A DNA stretch of 64,000 nucleotides from an uncultured Porphyromonadaceae bacterium (GCA_947177035.1 CAMWSS010000007.1:21796-85795); one strand, 5' to 3'; positions 34,552 to 44,510 are shown, counted from the stretch's first letter. The notes: generated by a model not told the origin, from the letters alone. Translations and numbers: made by a program.

Positions 34552-35628
34552 ATGCCCGGTCTATACGTTCATATACCCTATTGTTCGGTCAAATGCGCCT
34601 ATTGTGACTTCTACTCCGGCCCTCTGCACGGATTTGACGGTGCCACATACGTTTTGGCAACTCTTGCCGAGCTGGAGTCACGCCGCTTTGAAGTGCTCGA
34701 CTCGCACGACAAGAAATTCGACACTATATATATAGGTGGCGGCACTCCATCGGCATTGTCCCCTGAATTATTGCACCCCTACATAGCATGCGCGGACAAT
34801 AATGCCGAAATCACTGTCGAGGCAAACCCCGAGGATGTCACTCCGGAATGGGCCGGGGCATTGCTGCACGCAGGAGTCAACCGCGTGAGTCTCGGCATCC
34901 AGTCGCTGATCGATTCCGAGCTGGCGGCTGTCGGCCGCCGCCACAATTCCGACAGAGCGGTTGATGCGGTGAAAACCTTGCGCCAGGCAGGATTCACCAA
35001 CATCAGCCTCGACCTGATGTATGGCCTGCCAGGACAGACGTTCGACAGCTGGTGTCGCTCGCTCGACGGAATACTGGCCTTAAGTCCGGAACATCTCTCG
35101 GCTTATCTTCTGAGCATCGAGCCGGGCACCAGGCTTCATGCCAGGCTTCTGGCCGGAAAATTCAAAGAAAGCTCCGATGAACTGATCGAGCGAATGTATG
35201 ACCGGCTCTGTGATGCGGCTAAAAGCGCCGGTTTCGAGCACTATGAGATTTCAAACTTCGCACAACCGGAAAAACGCTCACGCCATAATTCTGCATATTG
35301 GGATTTCACTCCCTATCTCGGACTTGGACCGGGAGCACACAGCTTTGACGGGAAAACACGCCGCTTCAATCCGGGTGATTTCAAAAAATATATGCAGGAT
35401 CCGGCCAAAGCATTCGAAGTCGAAGCCGCCGAAGAACATTCTCTGCACAACGACCGTGTGTTTACCGCACTGCGCACCTCTGAAGGGCTTGACCCCGCAA
35501 TACTTACCCCATCAGAACTGGACCGTGCCCGCCGCTTGCTCTCTCTCACGCCCGCCGGCCGCTACCGCATTGACGAATCGCAATGGCTGATGTCTAATTC
35601 GATCATATCTTCATTCATGCGCGTATGA
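34552..35628 (+). CDS. hemW: radical SAM heme chaperone HemW
   Basis: 358 residues. The cluster motif CSVKCAYCDFYS is at about residues 10-21, followed by YIGGGTPSAL near 62-71 and the EANPEDVT and GLPGQT motifs. The N-terminal sequence resembles HemN, but the spacing CxxxCxxC without a further N-terminal extension fits HemW, the heme-transfer chaperone, rather than coproporphyrinogen dehydrogenase. It begins six bases after the nuclease gene. The nadC gene follows with its own -7 element. Confidence 0.9.
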   Translation: MPGLYVHIPYCSVKCAYCDFYSGPLHGFDGATYVLATLAELESRRFEVLDSHDKKFDTIYIGGGTPSALSPELLHPYIACADNNAEITVEANPEDVTPEWAGALLHAGVNRVSLGIQSLIDSELAAVGRRHNSDRAVDAVKTLRQAGFTNISLDLMYGLPGQTFDSWCRSLDGILALSPEHLSAYLLSIEPGTRLHARLLAGKFKESSDELIERMYDRLCDAAKSAGFEHYEISNFAQPEKRSRHNSAYWDFTPYLGLGPGAHSFDGKTRRFNPGDFKKYMQDPAKAFEVEAAEEHSLHNDRVFTALRTSEGLDPAILTPSELDRARRLLSLTPAGRYRIDESQWLMSNSIISSFMRV

Positions 35629-35653
35629 ATTTTTATTATTCAGCATTTTTGCG

Positions 35654-35661
35654 TAATTTTG
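35654..35661 (+). promoter_or_regulatory. -7 element upstream of nadC
   Basis: TAATTTTG, about 31 bases ahead of the nadC ATG. The expected -33 place holds only a T run, without TTTG. Confidence 0.55.
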
Positions 35662-35692
35662 CAGTTGGAAAACAAAATTTCCTCAAGAAATC

Positions 35693-36538
35693 ATGAAGTC
35701 AAAAGACGAACTTATCGATGATCTGCTCACGTTGGCGTTTGCTGAAGATGTCGGCGACGGAGACCATACCACTCTAAGCACCATCCCCGCGGAAGAGCGT
35801 GGAAAACAAAGGCTTATAGTCAAAGAAGAAGGTATTCTGGCTGGCGTGGAAGTGGCACGCAGAGTATTTGCCAAATTCGATCCCGAACTAAAAATGGAAG
35901 TCTTCATCAATGATGGCACACACGTCAGACCAGGCGATGTCGCTTTCGTTGTGGAAGGCCGTGTGCAGTCACTGCTTCAGACCGAGCGCATCATGCTCAA
36001 CATCATGCAACACATGAGCGGCATAGCCACTGTCACAAACCGCTATCAGCAAGAGCTTGAAGGGCTTAAAGCCAAAGTGATCGACACCCGCAAGACGATG
36101 CCGGGAATGCGCGTTCTCGACAAAGAGGCAGTGGCCATCGGCGGAGGCGGCAATCATCGTATCGGTCTTTTCGACATGATACTTATAAAAGACAACCATG
36201 TGGACTTTGCCGGCGGCATTCCGCAGGCAGTGGCCGCAGCAAAAGAATATTGCAGCCGCACCGGCCGTGATCTGAAAATAGAAGTTGAAGTACGCAACAC
36301 CGATGAAATCTCGCAGGCACTGGCCGCGGGAGTAGACCGCATCATGCTCGACAACTTCACTCCGGAACGCACCGCGGAAGCAGTGCGCCAGATCAACGGC
36401 GCCACAGAAATCGAGTCAAGCGGCGGCATCACACTTTCCACAATTCGCAAATATGGCGAGTGTGGAGTGGATTACATCTCGGTCGGAGCACTGACACATT
36501 CCGTTAAAGGACTGGACATGAGCTTCAAAGCCTGCTAA
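35693..36538 (+). CDS. nadC: nicotinate-nucleotide pyrophosphorylase (quinolinate phosphoribosyltransferase)
   Basis: Converts quinolinate and PRPP to nicotinate mononucleotide. 281 residues. Diagnostic motifs: GDGDHTTLSTIP near residue 18, ERIMLNIMQHMSGIAT near 99-114, TRKTMPGMRVLDKEAVAIGGGGNHR near 138-162, KDNHVDFAGG, and MLDNF and ESSGGI near the end. No nadA or nadB is adjacent. The exonuclease gene begins eight bases later. Confidence 0.97.
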   Translation: MKSKDELIDDLLTLAFAEDVGDGDHTTLSTIPAEERGKQRLIVKEEGILAGVEVARRVFAKFDPELKMEVFINDGTHVRPGDVAFVVEGRVQSLLQTERIMLNIMQHMSGIATVTNRYQQELEGLKAKVIDTRKTMPGMRVLDKEAVAIGGGGNHRIGLFDMILIKDNHVDFAGGIPQAVAAAKEYCSRTGRDLKIEVEVRNTDEISQALAAGVDRIMLDNFTPERTAEAVRQINGATEIESSGGITLSTIRKYGECGVDYISVGALTHSVKGLDMSFKAC

Positions 36539-36546
36539 CCTACATA

Positions 36547-37203
36547 ATGACGGAAACTTCCACTATTACAAAACAGCAACCCGCACCGACACAGCCTGGT
36601 GTGGCCATCAGCAAAGAGCAACTGTCGCAATTGCCCCCCGAACAGTTCGGCGGGCGGATAATCCTTGTTCAGGACACTCTGAATGCCCGCAAAGCCATGG
36701 CTTATCTCAACGACTGCTCTATTGTGGGGTTTGACACAGAAACGCGTCCGAGCTTCCGCAAGGGCCAGAATCACCAGGTGGCACTGATGCAGATCTCAAC
36801 TACCGACTGCTGCTTTCTGATCAGGCTGAACCGGCTTGGATTCTTTTCTGAACTTCGTGAATTCCTTGAAAACCCATCAATCACCAAAATAGGGCTGTCG
36901 CTTAAAGATGATTTCCATTGCATCAACCGCATCAGCCATGTCGAGCCAAAGGGTTTCATCGAACTTCAGCAACTTGTGCGCGATTATATGATAACCGACA
37001 GCAGCCTGGCCAAAATATATGCCATACTCTTCGGGACGCGCATTTCCAAGTCACAGCGCCTTTCAAACTGGGAAGCGACAGAGCTCACCGTTCCTCAGCA
37101 ACAATATGCGGCGCTTGACGCTTTTGCCTGCCTCCGCATATATCACTATCTGAAATCAGGAGCGTTCAACCCGGCGGGATCGCCCTATTTCCACAATCAA
37201 TAA
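36547..37203 (+). CDS. 3'-5' exonuclease, DEDDy type (RNase D-like)
   Basis: 218 residues. Exo I is IVGFDTETRPSF (about 60-71), Exo II KIGLSLKDDFHCINR (about 116-130), and Exo III YAALDAFACLRIY (about 181-193), with the Tyr and Asp of the DEDDy class. No HRDC domains are present, so it is the short form common in Bacteroidetes. Whether the natural substrate is RNA or DNA is not known. A long, Pro/Gln-rich N-terminus of about 30 residues is variable in the family. Confidence 0.87.
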   Translation: MTETSTITKQQPAPTQPGVAISKEQLSQLPPEQFGGRIILVQDTLNARKAMAYLNDCSIVGFDTETRPSFRKGQNHQVALMQISTTDCCFLIRLNRLGFFSELREFLENPSITKIGLSLKDDFHCINRISHVEPKGFIELQQLVRDYMITDSSLAKIYAILFGTRISKSQRLSNWEATELTVPQQQYAALDAFACLRIYHYLKSGAFNPAGSPYFHNQ

Positions 37204-37249
37204 GCAACTATTAATCAGGATTATAACACATCCAAATCTATAAAACACA

Positions 37250-39289
37250 ATGGACAACAAAATGATAACCCGTGCCGCCGACAATATCCGCGTTCTCATC
37301 GCGGCAATGGTCGAAAAAGCGCAATCCGGCCATCCCGGTGGCGCCATGGGAGGTGCGGATTTTGTCAGCGCACTCTATGGCAACAGTCTGATTTATGATC
37401 CGGAAAATCCTAATTGGATCGCCAGAGACAGATTCTTCATGGATCCGGGCCATATGTCGCCAATGTTATACGGAGTGTTGGCTCTCTGCGGACGTTACAC
37501 CATGGAAGAGATCAAACAGTTCCGTCAATGGGGCAGCGTCACTCCGGGCCATCCGGAACTCGATGTGGCGCGCGGCGTTGAAAACAGTTCTGGTCCTCTC
37601 GGCCAAGGCCATGTGATGGCTGTCGGCTGCGCCATTGCCGAACGCGTGCTTGTAGCTCAATTCGGTGAAATTGTTGCCCACAAAACATATGCCTATATTT
37701 CAGACGGCGGCATACAGGAAGAGATTTCGCAAGGCGCCGGCCGCATCGCCGGCCATCTCGGCCTGCACAACCTGATCATGTTCTATGACGCAAACGACGT
37801 TCAGCTCTCGACCAGAGTCGACGAAGTCACTGGCGAAGACACTGCGGCAAAATATCGGGCATGGAATTGGAATGTGCTTGAAATCAATGGAAATGATCCG
37901 GCTGAAATAATGGCGGCCCTTACCCTGGCCCGCAACGAGACCAAGCGCCCCACCCTCATCATCGGCCACACCGTAATGGCCAAGGGAGTAGTCAAGGCCG
38001 ACGGATCGTCGCTTGAAGGAGCTGTCAGCACCCACGGTCAGCCGCTCAGCAAGGCAGGCGCCGACGTCGCCGCGACAATCAGCCGCCTCGGCGGTACGCC
38101 TGACGATCCGTTTGTGATCTGGAAAGACGTGGAAGAAGCATTCGCATCGCGCCGTCAGGAACTGACAGACATTGTGGCTGAACGCCATGAAGCCGAAGCA
38201 CGCTGGGCCGCTGAGAATCCTGAACTCGCAGCACGTCTGGAATCATACATCAACGGCACAATGCCAGCCATCGACTGGTCTGCAGTCGAAATCAAAGCCA
38301 ACCTGGCCAGCCGCAACGCTTCGGCCGCAGTGCTTGGCATACTGGCCGAAAAGTGCACAAATATGATTGTCAGCTCGGCTGACCTCGCTAACTCCGACAA
38401 AACCGACGGATTCCTGAAGAAGACCCGCTGCATCACAGCCGACGACTTTGGCGGACGCTTCCTGCAAAGCGGCGTTGCCGAACTCACCATGGCCTCAATC
38501 ATGAACGGCATAGCTCTGCATGGCGGCATGATTGCAGCCTGCGGCACATTCTTCGTGTTCTCCGATTACATAAAGCCGGCCCTGCGCATGAGCGCGCTGA
38601 TGGGACTGCCTGTGAAATACGTGTTCAGCCACGATGCGTTCCGCGTGGGCGAAGACGGACCCACCCACGAGCCGGTAGAGCACGAAGCAGCCATGCGCCT
38701 GCTCGAACAGATGGACAATCTGCAAGGCAAAATGTCAACCCTGGTGGTGCGCCCGGCCGACGGTCCGGAAACAGTGGCCTGCTGGAAAATGGCGATGGAA
38801 AACACCGACTCCCCCACAGTGCTCATTCTGTCGCGTCAGGATCTCACTGACATTCCCGCCGCAGGCGAAAGCCGCATGAAAGAGTGCATGCAGGCCGAAC
38901 GCGGAGGCTACCTTGTGGTCAAACCCGAGTCGACCCCCGACGTAAACCTCGTCGCCAACGGATCGGAAGTGTCGCTGCTTGTCAGCGTGGCCGCCGAACT
39001 TGAAACACGCGGCATAAAGGCATCCGTAGCATCCGTCCCCTCGATCGGATTGTTCCTGAACCAGAGCGACGACTACCGCCACAGCGTGATGAGCGACAAC
39101 GTGCCGCGCTTCGGACTGACTGCCGGCCTGCCCATATGCCTCTATCCTCTGATGGCCGGGGCCGCCAAATGGAAAGTCTATGGCCTTGAACGGTTTGGCG
39201 CCTCAGCTCCATTCAAAGTCCTTGACCAGAAGTTCGGCTACACGGTCGAGAACATCACCGATCAAGTTCTGTCATTCCTTGGAAAATAA
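37250..39289 (+). CDS. tkt: transketolase
   Basis: Thiamine-diphosphate enzyme of the non-oxidative pentose phosphate pathway. 679 residues, full length. GHPGGAMGGAD is at about 25-35, GPLGQGH near 115, the ThDP motif SDGGIQEE..(about residues 148-155) with FYDANDVQLSTRV following, then the pyrimidine domain (FSDYIKPALRMSALMGLPVKYVFSHDAFRVGEDGPTHEP). It ends in the Rossmann-like C-terminal domain. About 46 bases separate it from the exonuclease gene; no clear promoter is seen there. Confidence 0.97.
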   Translation: MDNKMITRAADNIRVLIAAMVEKAQSGHPGGAMGGADFVSALYGNSLIYDPENPNWIARDRFFMDPGHMSPMLYGVLALCGRYTMEEIKQFRQWGSVTPGHPELDVARGVENSSGPLGQGHVMAVGCAIAERVLVAQFGEIVAHKTYAYISDGGIQEEISQGAGRIAGHLGLHNLIMFYDANDVQLSTRVDEVTGEDTAAKYRAWNWNVLEINGNDPAEIMAALTLARNETKRPTLIIGHTVMAKGVVKADGSSLEGAVSTHGQPLSKAGADVAATISRLGGTPDDPFVIWKDVEEAFASRRQELTDIVAERHEAEARWAAENPELAARLESYINGTMPAIDWSAVEIKANLASRNASAAVLGILAEKCTNMIVSSADLANSDKTDGFLKKTRCITADDFGGRFLQSGVAELTMASIMNGIALHGGMIAACGTFFVFSDYIKPALRMSALMGLPVKYVFSHDAFRVGEDGPTHEPVEHEAAMRLLEQMDNLQGKMSTLVVRPADGPETVACWKMAMENTDSPTVLILSRQDLTDIPAAGESRMKECMQAERGGYLVVKPESTPDVNLVANGSEVSLLVSVAAELETRGIKASVASVPSIGLFLNQSDDYRHSVMSDNVPRFGLTAGLPICLYPLMAGAAKWKVYGLERFGASAPFKVLDQKFGYTVENITDQVLSFLGK

Positions 39290-39328
39290 CAGGTTGAACA
39301 ACAAACGCTCTTAAATATCCTCTATCAG

Positions 39329-39363
39329 TTGCCCCCGCAGAAATCAACATTCAGCGGGGGCAA
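39329..39363 (+). terminator. hairpin after the transketolase gene
   Basis: A perfect 10-bp GC-rich stem, TTGCCCCCGC (39329-39338) with its complement at 39354-39363 and a 15-base loop. It is not followed directly by a T run, but it sits 40 bases after the stop and before the pyrG promoter. Confidence 0.65.
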
Positions 39364-39418
39364 CGAGTTTATAAACATATTTTTAAGTATTTCCAGCCTG
39401 ATATTAAAGGATTTTTTG

Positions 39419-39426
39419 TAATTTTG
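39419..39426 (+). promoter_or_regulatory. -7 element of the pyrG-yidC-purM unit
   Basis: TAATTTTG, 21 bases before the pyrG ATG. The -33 region shows only a weak CCTG at 18-base spacing. Confidence 0.55.
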
Positions 39427-39447
39427 TAGCTTAAAATTCATGCTTAA

Positions 39448-41082
39448 ATGAAACCAAAGTATATTTTCGTTACGGGAGGCGTTGTGTCCTCTCTCGGAAA
39501 AGGGATTATCTCTTCATCGCTTGCCTGCTTGCTGAAAGCGCGCGGCTATCGCGTCACCATCCAGAAATTCGACCCATACATAAATATCGATCCCGGCACG
39601 CTCAATCCCTATGAGCATGGCGAATGCTATGTCACGGTCGACGGGCATGAAGCTGATCTGGACTTAGGCCATTATGAACGGTTCACCAACGTTCACACCA
39701 CCAAAGCCAACAACGTGACGACCGGACGCATTTATCAGAACGTGATCAGCAAAGAACGGCGTGGCGACTATCTCGGCAAGACCGTTCAGATCATCCCACA
39801 CGTCACCGACGAAATCAAGCGCAATGTGATGCTGCTTGGAAAGACAGGCAATTTTGACTTCATCATCACAGAAATAGGCGGTGTGGTCGGCGACATCGAA
39901 TCTCTGCCGTTTCTGGAAGCTGTGCGCCAGATCAGATGGGAGATGGCAGAGGATTCATGCTGTGTACACCTGACATATGTGCCGTATCTTCATGCGGCAA
40001 AGGAGCTTAAGACAAAGCCCACTCAGCATTCGGTCAAACAGCTTCAGGAGGTCGGCATACAGCCTGACGTTCTCGTGCTCCGCACGGAAAAGGATATTCC
40101 GTCAGATATGTGTGCGAAAATCGCCCGCTTCTGCAATGTGGCAGCCGACGCCGTCGTGCAGTCGGCCGACGCTCCGACAATCTATCAGGTGCCGATGAAC
40201 ATGCACGCCCAGCATCTTGACGAGATAGTGCTGCGCACACTCGGCGTGGAATCAGCCCGCGAGCCTGACATGGCTCCATGGAAAAAATTCCTCCGCCACA
40301 TCGCCGATGCAAACGAAACGGTAAAGATCGGCCTTGTTGGAAAATACGTGGAACTGCAGGATGCCTACAAATCAATCAACGAAGCTCTGTTTCAGGCTGC
40401 GACTTATAATGACCGCAAACTTGATCTGGTCTATATCCACTCCGAGCGCCTGACTGAGAACAACGTTCAGGAAAAACTTTCGGAAATGGACGGCGTCATC
40501 ATTGCGCCGGGCTTCGGCCAACGTGGCATAGAAGGAAAGTTCGTGGCGCTGAAATGGTGTCGTGAACACGACATTCCGACATTCGGAATCTGCCTCGGCA
40601 TGCAATGTATGGTCATTGAATTCGCACGCAACGTCCTTGGGCTTGCCGATGCAAATTCAACCGAAATGGACCCGTCGACCGCCCACAACGTGATCGACCT
40701 GATGGAAGATCAGAAACTCATCACCTCAATGGGCGGCACAATGCGCCTCGGGGCATATGACTGCGTTCTTCGCAAAGGCTCGCGGGCTGCCGAAGCATAT
40801 GGCGCTGAAAAGGTGAGCGAACGCCACCGCCACCGCTTTGAGTTCAACCATAACTATCGCGACATCTATGATCAGGCCGGCATGAAATGCGTCGGCGAAA
40901 ATCCGGAGACCAAACTGGTGGAAGTGGTTGAGATCCCCGAAAAGCGCTGGTACATAGGCACTCAGTATCATCCTGAATATTCCAGCACGGTGCTCAGCCC
41001 CAACCCTATTTTTCTTGACTTCATCAAAGCCGCAGTCAGATATCGTAACGAAAAATCAAATCCAGAAAACTCAGATAAGTAA
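39448..41082 (+). CDS. pyrG: CTP synthase
   Basis: Aminates UTP to CTP using glutamine. 544 residues. The synthetase domain has GGVVSSLGKGIISSSLA (P-loop, 10-26) and IQKFDPYINIDPG. The class I glutaminase domain has the nucleophile Cys in GICLGMQ (about 389) and the His/Glu pair in QYHPEYSS (about 516). Leader attenuation as in Gram-positive pyrG is not evident: the leader is short and without a hairpin between the -7 element and the ATG. yidC follows after nine bases. Confidence 0.98.
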   Translation: MKPKYIFVTGGVVSSLGKGIISSSLACLLKARGYRVTIQKFDPYINIDPGTLNPYEHGECYVTVDGHEADLDLGHYERFTNVHTTKANNVTTGRIYQNVISKERRGDYLGKTVQIIPHVTDEIKRNVMLLGKTGNFDFIITEIGGVVGDIESLPFLEAVRQIRWEMAEDSCCVHLTYVPYLHAAKELKTKPTQHSVKQLQEVGIQPDVLVLRTEKDIPSDMCAKIARFCNVAADAVVQSADAPTIYQVPMNMHAQHLDEIVLRTLGVESAREPDMAPWKKFLRHIADANETVKIGLVGKYVELQDAYKSINEALFQAATYNDRKLDLVYIHSERLTENNVQEKLSEMDGVIIAPGFGQRGIEGKFVALKWCREHDIPTFGICLGMQCMVIEFARNVLGLADANSTEMDPSTAHNVIDLMEDQKLITSMGGTMRLGAYDCVLRKGSRAAEAYGAEKVSERHRHRFEFNHNYRDIYDQAGMKCVGENPETKLVEVVEIPEKRWYIGTQYHPEYSSTVLSPNPIFLDFIKAAVRYRNEKSNPENSDK

Positions 41083-41091
41083 AAAAAGCAA

Positions 41092-43215
41092 ATGGACAAG
41101 AACACCCTTGTGGGCATTCTCCTGATGGGAGCCGTGATTTTCGGCTTCATGTATCTAAACACTCCTTCGCAAGAGCAACTCGAAGCCCAGCGACAGGAGC
41201 AACTGAAAAAAGAGGCCGATGAACAAGCCAAGCGAGACGCCGAAGCCGCTGAAGCCCTGCGCATCCAACCGGTAACCGACGCAGATCTGGCCACCTTGCG
41301 CTCGGCTTTGCGCCTGTATGGCACAAGCACCGCCGAAGGCGCCAGAGCATTTTCGTCGGAAGCTGTTGACCTCAAACTGATCAATGACTCGACAATCACC
41401 GGCACAGTAACCACTCCTTCCGGCACAATCGACGTCAACAACGTGATAACCGGCAACTACCCGGAAAGCGAACTGCGTCATGCGCCGGCAGCCTCACGCG
41501 CGTTCCACTCCGCCATCACCAGTCTGACACGATACAAAAATTTTGCCACTCACCTTAACGGCGAAGAACAGATCGTGCAACTGCAAAACGACGTGCTGTC
41601 ACTGAATCTCTCGACCAAAGGCGGCCAGATATCCGACGCCCGACTGAAGGATTACTTCTGCTATCTCGGAGGAGACACGACTCAGGTATGTCTCTGGGAC
41701 CAGAACACCAATAATTACTCTTTCACCCTGCGCTCCGACAGCCAGAAATTCGAGACAAGCGACTTTTTCTTCACTCCGGTTATTGAAAGCGATTCTTCTG
41801 TTTTGATGCGTCTGGATCTTGGATCTGACTCATGGTGGGGAATACGCTACACTATGCCTGAAGCCGGAGGCTATATGGTGCGCATGGATGTTGTGCAGCA
41901 CGGCATGGCGGCAGCCGACATAATCCCGATGCAGGTCAGCACCATGGAATTCAACTGGCATCAGACCATGATGCGCAACGAAGAAGGCCGGATGTTTGAA
42001 GAGCGCAATTCTGCCATATATTATAAAGAGTCGGGCGACGACGTTGAAGAACTCAACGCCATGGGCGATGACAAAAAGACCGTATCAGAGCCCATCAAAT
42101 GGATCGCGTTCAAAAATCAGTTCTTTTCATCAGTGCTGATTGCCGACAAATCCTTCAACCCTGGCACCAAACTCACCCAGACCGATCTGAAGGACCAAAA
42201 CCCGTCCATGCTGAAGGACATGACGGCGATCGCCCAGGTCAACTATTCCACCGCCCGCGATTCAGTCGCTTCGTTCAACTTCTATCTCGGCCCCAATCTC
42301 TATCCGGTGCTCAGCGACATGGATCGCGTTTCGCCCGATGAAGAACTTGACCTCACGCGCCTGATTCCACTCGGATGGTCACTGTTCCGCTGGATCAATA
42401 CCTTGATCGTGATCCCCGTGTTCACCTTCCTTGGAAAATATATCGCCAACTATGGCATAATCATCCTGCTTCTCACCATCTTCATCAAATGCCTGCTCTT
42501 CCCGTTTACCTACAAGAGCTTCAAGTCGCAGGCCAAGATGAGAGTCCTCTCTCCGGAGATCAAAGAGATCAATGAAAAATATCCGGGAAAAGACAATGCG
42601 ATGATACGCCAGCAGAAAACGATGGAGCTTTACAGCCGCGCTGGAGCAAACCCGATGTCGGGTTGCCTGCCTCTGCTGCTTCAGATGCCCATACTCATTG
42701 CCATGTTCTCGTTCTTCCCGTCATGTATAGAACTGCGCGGCCAGTCTTTCCTCTGGGCACATGATCTCTCCGCTCCCGACGCCATCCTGTCATGGGACGC
42801 CAACATCCCCATTATCTCCTGGGCCTTCGGCAACCACATCAGCCTGTTCTGCCTGCTGATGACCGCCACCAATATTGTCTACTCCCATATTAATATGCAG
42901 AATCAGCCCGGAGGCAACTCCATGCCCGGCATGAAGTTCATGACTTATGCCATGCCACTGCTCTTCCTGTTCTGGTTCAACAATTATGCATCCGGTCTCA
43001 GCTACTACTATTTCCTGTCACTTCTCATCACCATTATCCAGACATGGGTGATCCGCAAATGGGTGGTCGATGACACAAAAGTGCGTGCCGAAATGCTTGC
43101 CAACACCAAGAAGCCCCGCAAAAAATCCGGTTTCATGGCCCGTCTTGAAGAGGCCCAGCGCCAGCAACAGGCAATGATGCGTCAACAACAACAGCAAAAA
43201 GGCAAAAAGAAATAA
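41092..43215 (+). CDS. yidC: membrane protein insertase YidC
   Basis: Inserts and folds inner-membrane proteins, alone or with SecYEG. 707 residues. The first helix is at 6-21 (LVGILLMGAVIFGFMYL), then a charged coiled stretch (about 25-55), a large periplasmic beta-domain (about 120-430) and the conserved core of five helices (IANYGIIILLLTIFIKCLLFPFTYKSFKSQAKM, then MSGCLPLLLQMPILIAMFSFF). The cytosolic tail is basic and Gln-rich, ending in KGKKK, as is usual in Bacteroidetes. It is co-directional with pyrG and purM at 9- and 11-base spacing. Confidence 0.97.
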   Translation: MDKNTLVGILLMGAVIFGFMYLNTPSQEQLEAQRQEQLKKEADEQAKRDAEAAEALRIQPVTDADLATLRSALRLYGTSTAEGARAFSSEAVDLKLINDSTITGTVTTPSGTIDVNNVITGNYPESELRHAPAASRAFHSAITSLTRYKNFATHLNGEEQIVQLQNDVLSLNLSTKGGQISDARLKDYFCYLGGDTTQVCLWDQNTNNYSFTLRSDSQKFETSDFFFTPVIESDSSVLMRLDLGSDSWWGIRYTMPEAGGYMVRMDVVQHGMAAADIIPMQVSTMEFNWHQTMMRNEEGRMFEERNSAIYYKESGDDVEELNAMGDDKKTVSEPIKWIAFKNQFFSSVLIADKSFNPGTKLTQTDLKDQNPSMLKDMTAIAQVNYSTARDSVASFNFYLGPNLYPVLSDMDRVSPDEELDLTRLIPLGWSLFRWINTLIVIPVFTFLGKYIANYGIIILLLTIFIKCLLFPFTYKSFKSQAKMRVLSPEIKEINEKYPGKDNAMIRQQKTMELYSRAGANPMSGCLPLLLQMPILIAMFSFFPSCIELRGQSFLWAHDLSAPDAILSWDANIPIISWAFGNHISLFCLLMTATNIVYSHINMQNQPGGNSMPGMKFMTYAMPLLFLFWFNNYASGLSYYYFLSLLITIIQTWVIRKWVVDDTKVRAEMLANTKKPRKKSGFMARLEEAQRQQQAMMRQQQQQKGKKK

Positions 43216-43226
43216 AAACAACACCT

Positions 43227-44390
43227 ATGGATCAGAGATATAACCTCCGAGGAGTCAGCGCGTCCAAAGAAGACGTCCACTCGGCCATCAAAAACATTGA
43301 CAAAGGTATCTTCCCAAAGGCATTCTGCAAGATCATCCCCGACATTCTCGGCGGTGATCCCGAATACTGCAACATCATGCACGCCGACGGCGCAGGAACA
43401 AAGTCTTCACTTGCCTATGTCTACTGGCGCGAAACCGGCGACCTGAGCGTCTGGAAAGGAATCGCCCAGGATGCACTGATCATGAACCTCGACGACCTTC
43501 TGTGCGTCGGAGCCACATCCGGCATCCTTGTCAGCTCGACAATCGGACGCAACAAGCACCTGATTCCCGGCGAAGTTATCGCAGCCATCATCAATGGAAC
43601 CGAAGAGCTGCTGGCTGAACTCCGCTCACAGGGCGTGGACATCTACAGCACTGGCGGCGAAACGGCCGACGTCGGCGATCTGGTACGCACCATCATCGTC
43701 GACTCGACAGTGACCTGCCGGATGCGCCGCGACCAGGTGGTCAACAACGCCAACATACAGAGCGGCGATGTGATTGTCGGCCTTGCTTCATATGGTAAAG
43801 CAGACTATGAGACCGCCTACAACGGCGGCATGGGCTCCAACGGTCTGACCTCGGCCCGCCATGACGTGTTCGCGAAATATCTTGCCGAAAAATATCCTGA
43901 AAGCTTTGACCATGCCACACCGGAGGAACTGGTGTATTCCGGATCCGTGCGCCTCACCGACTCCACTTCGGTTGAAGGAGTGAATGCAGGTCAGATGGTC
44001 CTCTCACCCACCCGCACCTATGCTCCGGTGATCAAACGGATTCTGGACGTCATGCGTCCGCGCGTACACGGCATGATCCACTGCTCGGGTGGCGCTCAGA
44101 CCAAAGTTCTGCACTTTATTGACAATCTCCATGTAATAAAAGACAACCTCTTCCCGGTGCCTCCGCTGTTCGAGATGATCCAACGCGAAAGCAACACCGA
44201 CTGGGCCGAAATGTACAAGGTGTTCAACATGGGTTCGCGCATGGAATTGTATGTGTCCGAAGCCGACGCGCAGACCGTCATCGACATTGCCCGCGAACAT
44301 GGCATCGACGCTCAGATTATCGGACGAGTGGAACCGTCGGACACACGCCGTCTGACCATTACATCACCTTACGGAACATTTGAATATTGA
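43227..44390 (+). CDS. purM: phosphoribosylformylglycinamidine cyclo-ligase (AIR synthase)
   Basis: 387 residues, PurM/AIRS fold. Seen are the N-terminal SASKEDVHSAIKNIDKGIFP, the ADGAGTKSSLAYVY motif near 53, DDLLCVGAT near 89, STGGETADVGDLVRT near 137, and GMIHCSGGAQTKVLHF near 276. It is longer than the E. coli enzyme (345), as is normal for Bacteroidetes homologues. It closes ring formation in purine synthesis, step five. No other pur gene is in the window. It shares a transcript direction with pyrG and yidC. Confidence 0.9.
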   Translation: MDQRYNLRGVSASKEDVHSAIKNIDKGIFPKAFCKIIPDILGGDPEYCNIMHADGAGTKSSLAYVYWRETGDLSVWKGIAQDALIMNLDDLLCVGATSGILVSSTIGRNKHLIPGEVIAAIINGTEELLAELRSQGVDIYSTGGETADVGDLVRTIIVDSTVTCRMRRDQVVNNANIQSGDVIVGLASYGKADYETAYNGGMGSNGLTSARHDVFAKYLAEKYPESFDHATPEELVYSGSVRLTDSTSVEGVNAGQMVLSPTRTYAPVIKRILDVMRPRVHGMIHCSGGAQTKVLHFIDNLHVIKDNLFPVPPLFEMIQRESNTDWAEMYKVFNMGSRMELYVSEADAQTVIDIAREHGIDAQIIGRVEPSDTRRLTITSPYGTFEY

Positions 44391-44414
44391 GGCCTGCTGT
44401 TTTTCTAAGAAAAC

Positions 44415-44445
44415 TTTGCAAGGTCGGATTTATTTGCTAAATTTG
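44415..44445 (+). promoter_or_regulatory. promoter of the korAB operon
   Basis: TTTG (44415-44418), 19 bases, TAAATTTG (44438-44445). The hairpin 44446-44473 begins at the next base. Confidence 0.8.
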
Positions 44446-44473
44446 CGGCGGCTTTCCAACTGGGGAGCCGCCG
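44446..44473 (+). other. hairpin abutting the korA promoter
   Basis: The stem CGGCGGCT (44446-44453) pairs with AGCCGCCG (44466-44473), followed by TTTC. It may terminate purM transcripts or form the 5' end of the korA leader; its first arm spans the expected transcription start. Confidence 0.55.
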
Positions 44474-44510
44474 TTTCAGCTCTTATTTATAACCTTAACT
44501 AAGTATCAAA

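Noticed and set aside
34552..35628. Oxygen-independent coproporphyrinogen III dehydrogenase (HemN)
   Set aside because: Length and motif arrangement fit HemW better than HemN.
39290..39447. Possible CTP-sensing attenuator before pyrG
   Set aside because: The hairpin at 39329-39363 lies upstream of the -7 element, so it is not in the pyrG leader.
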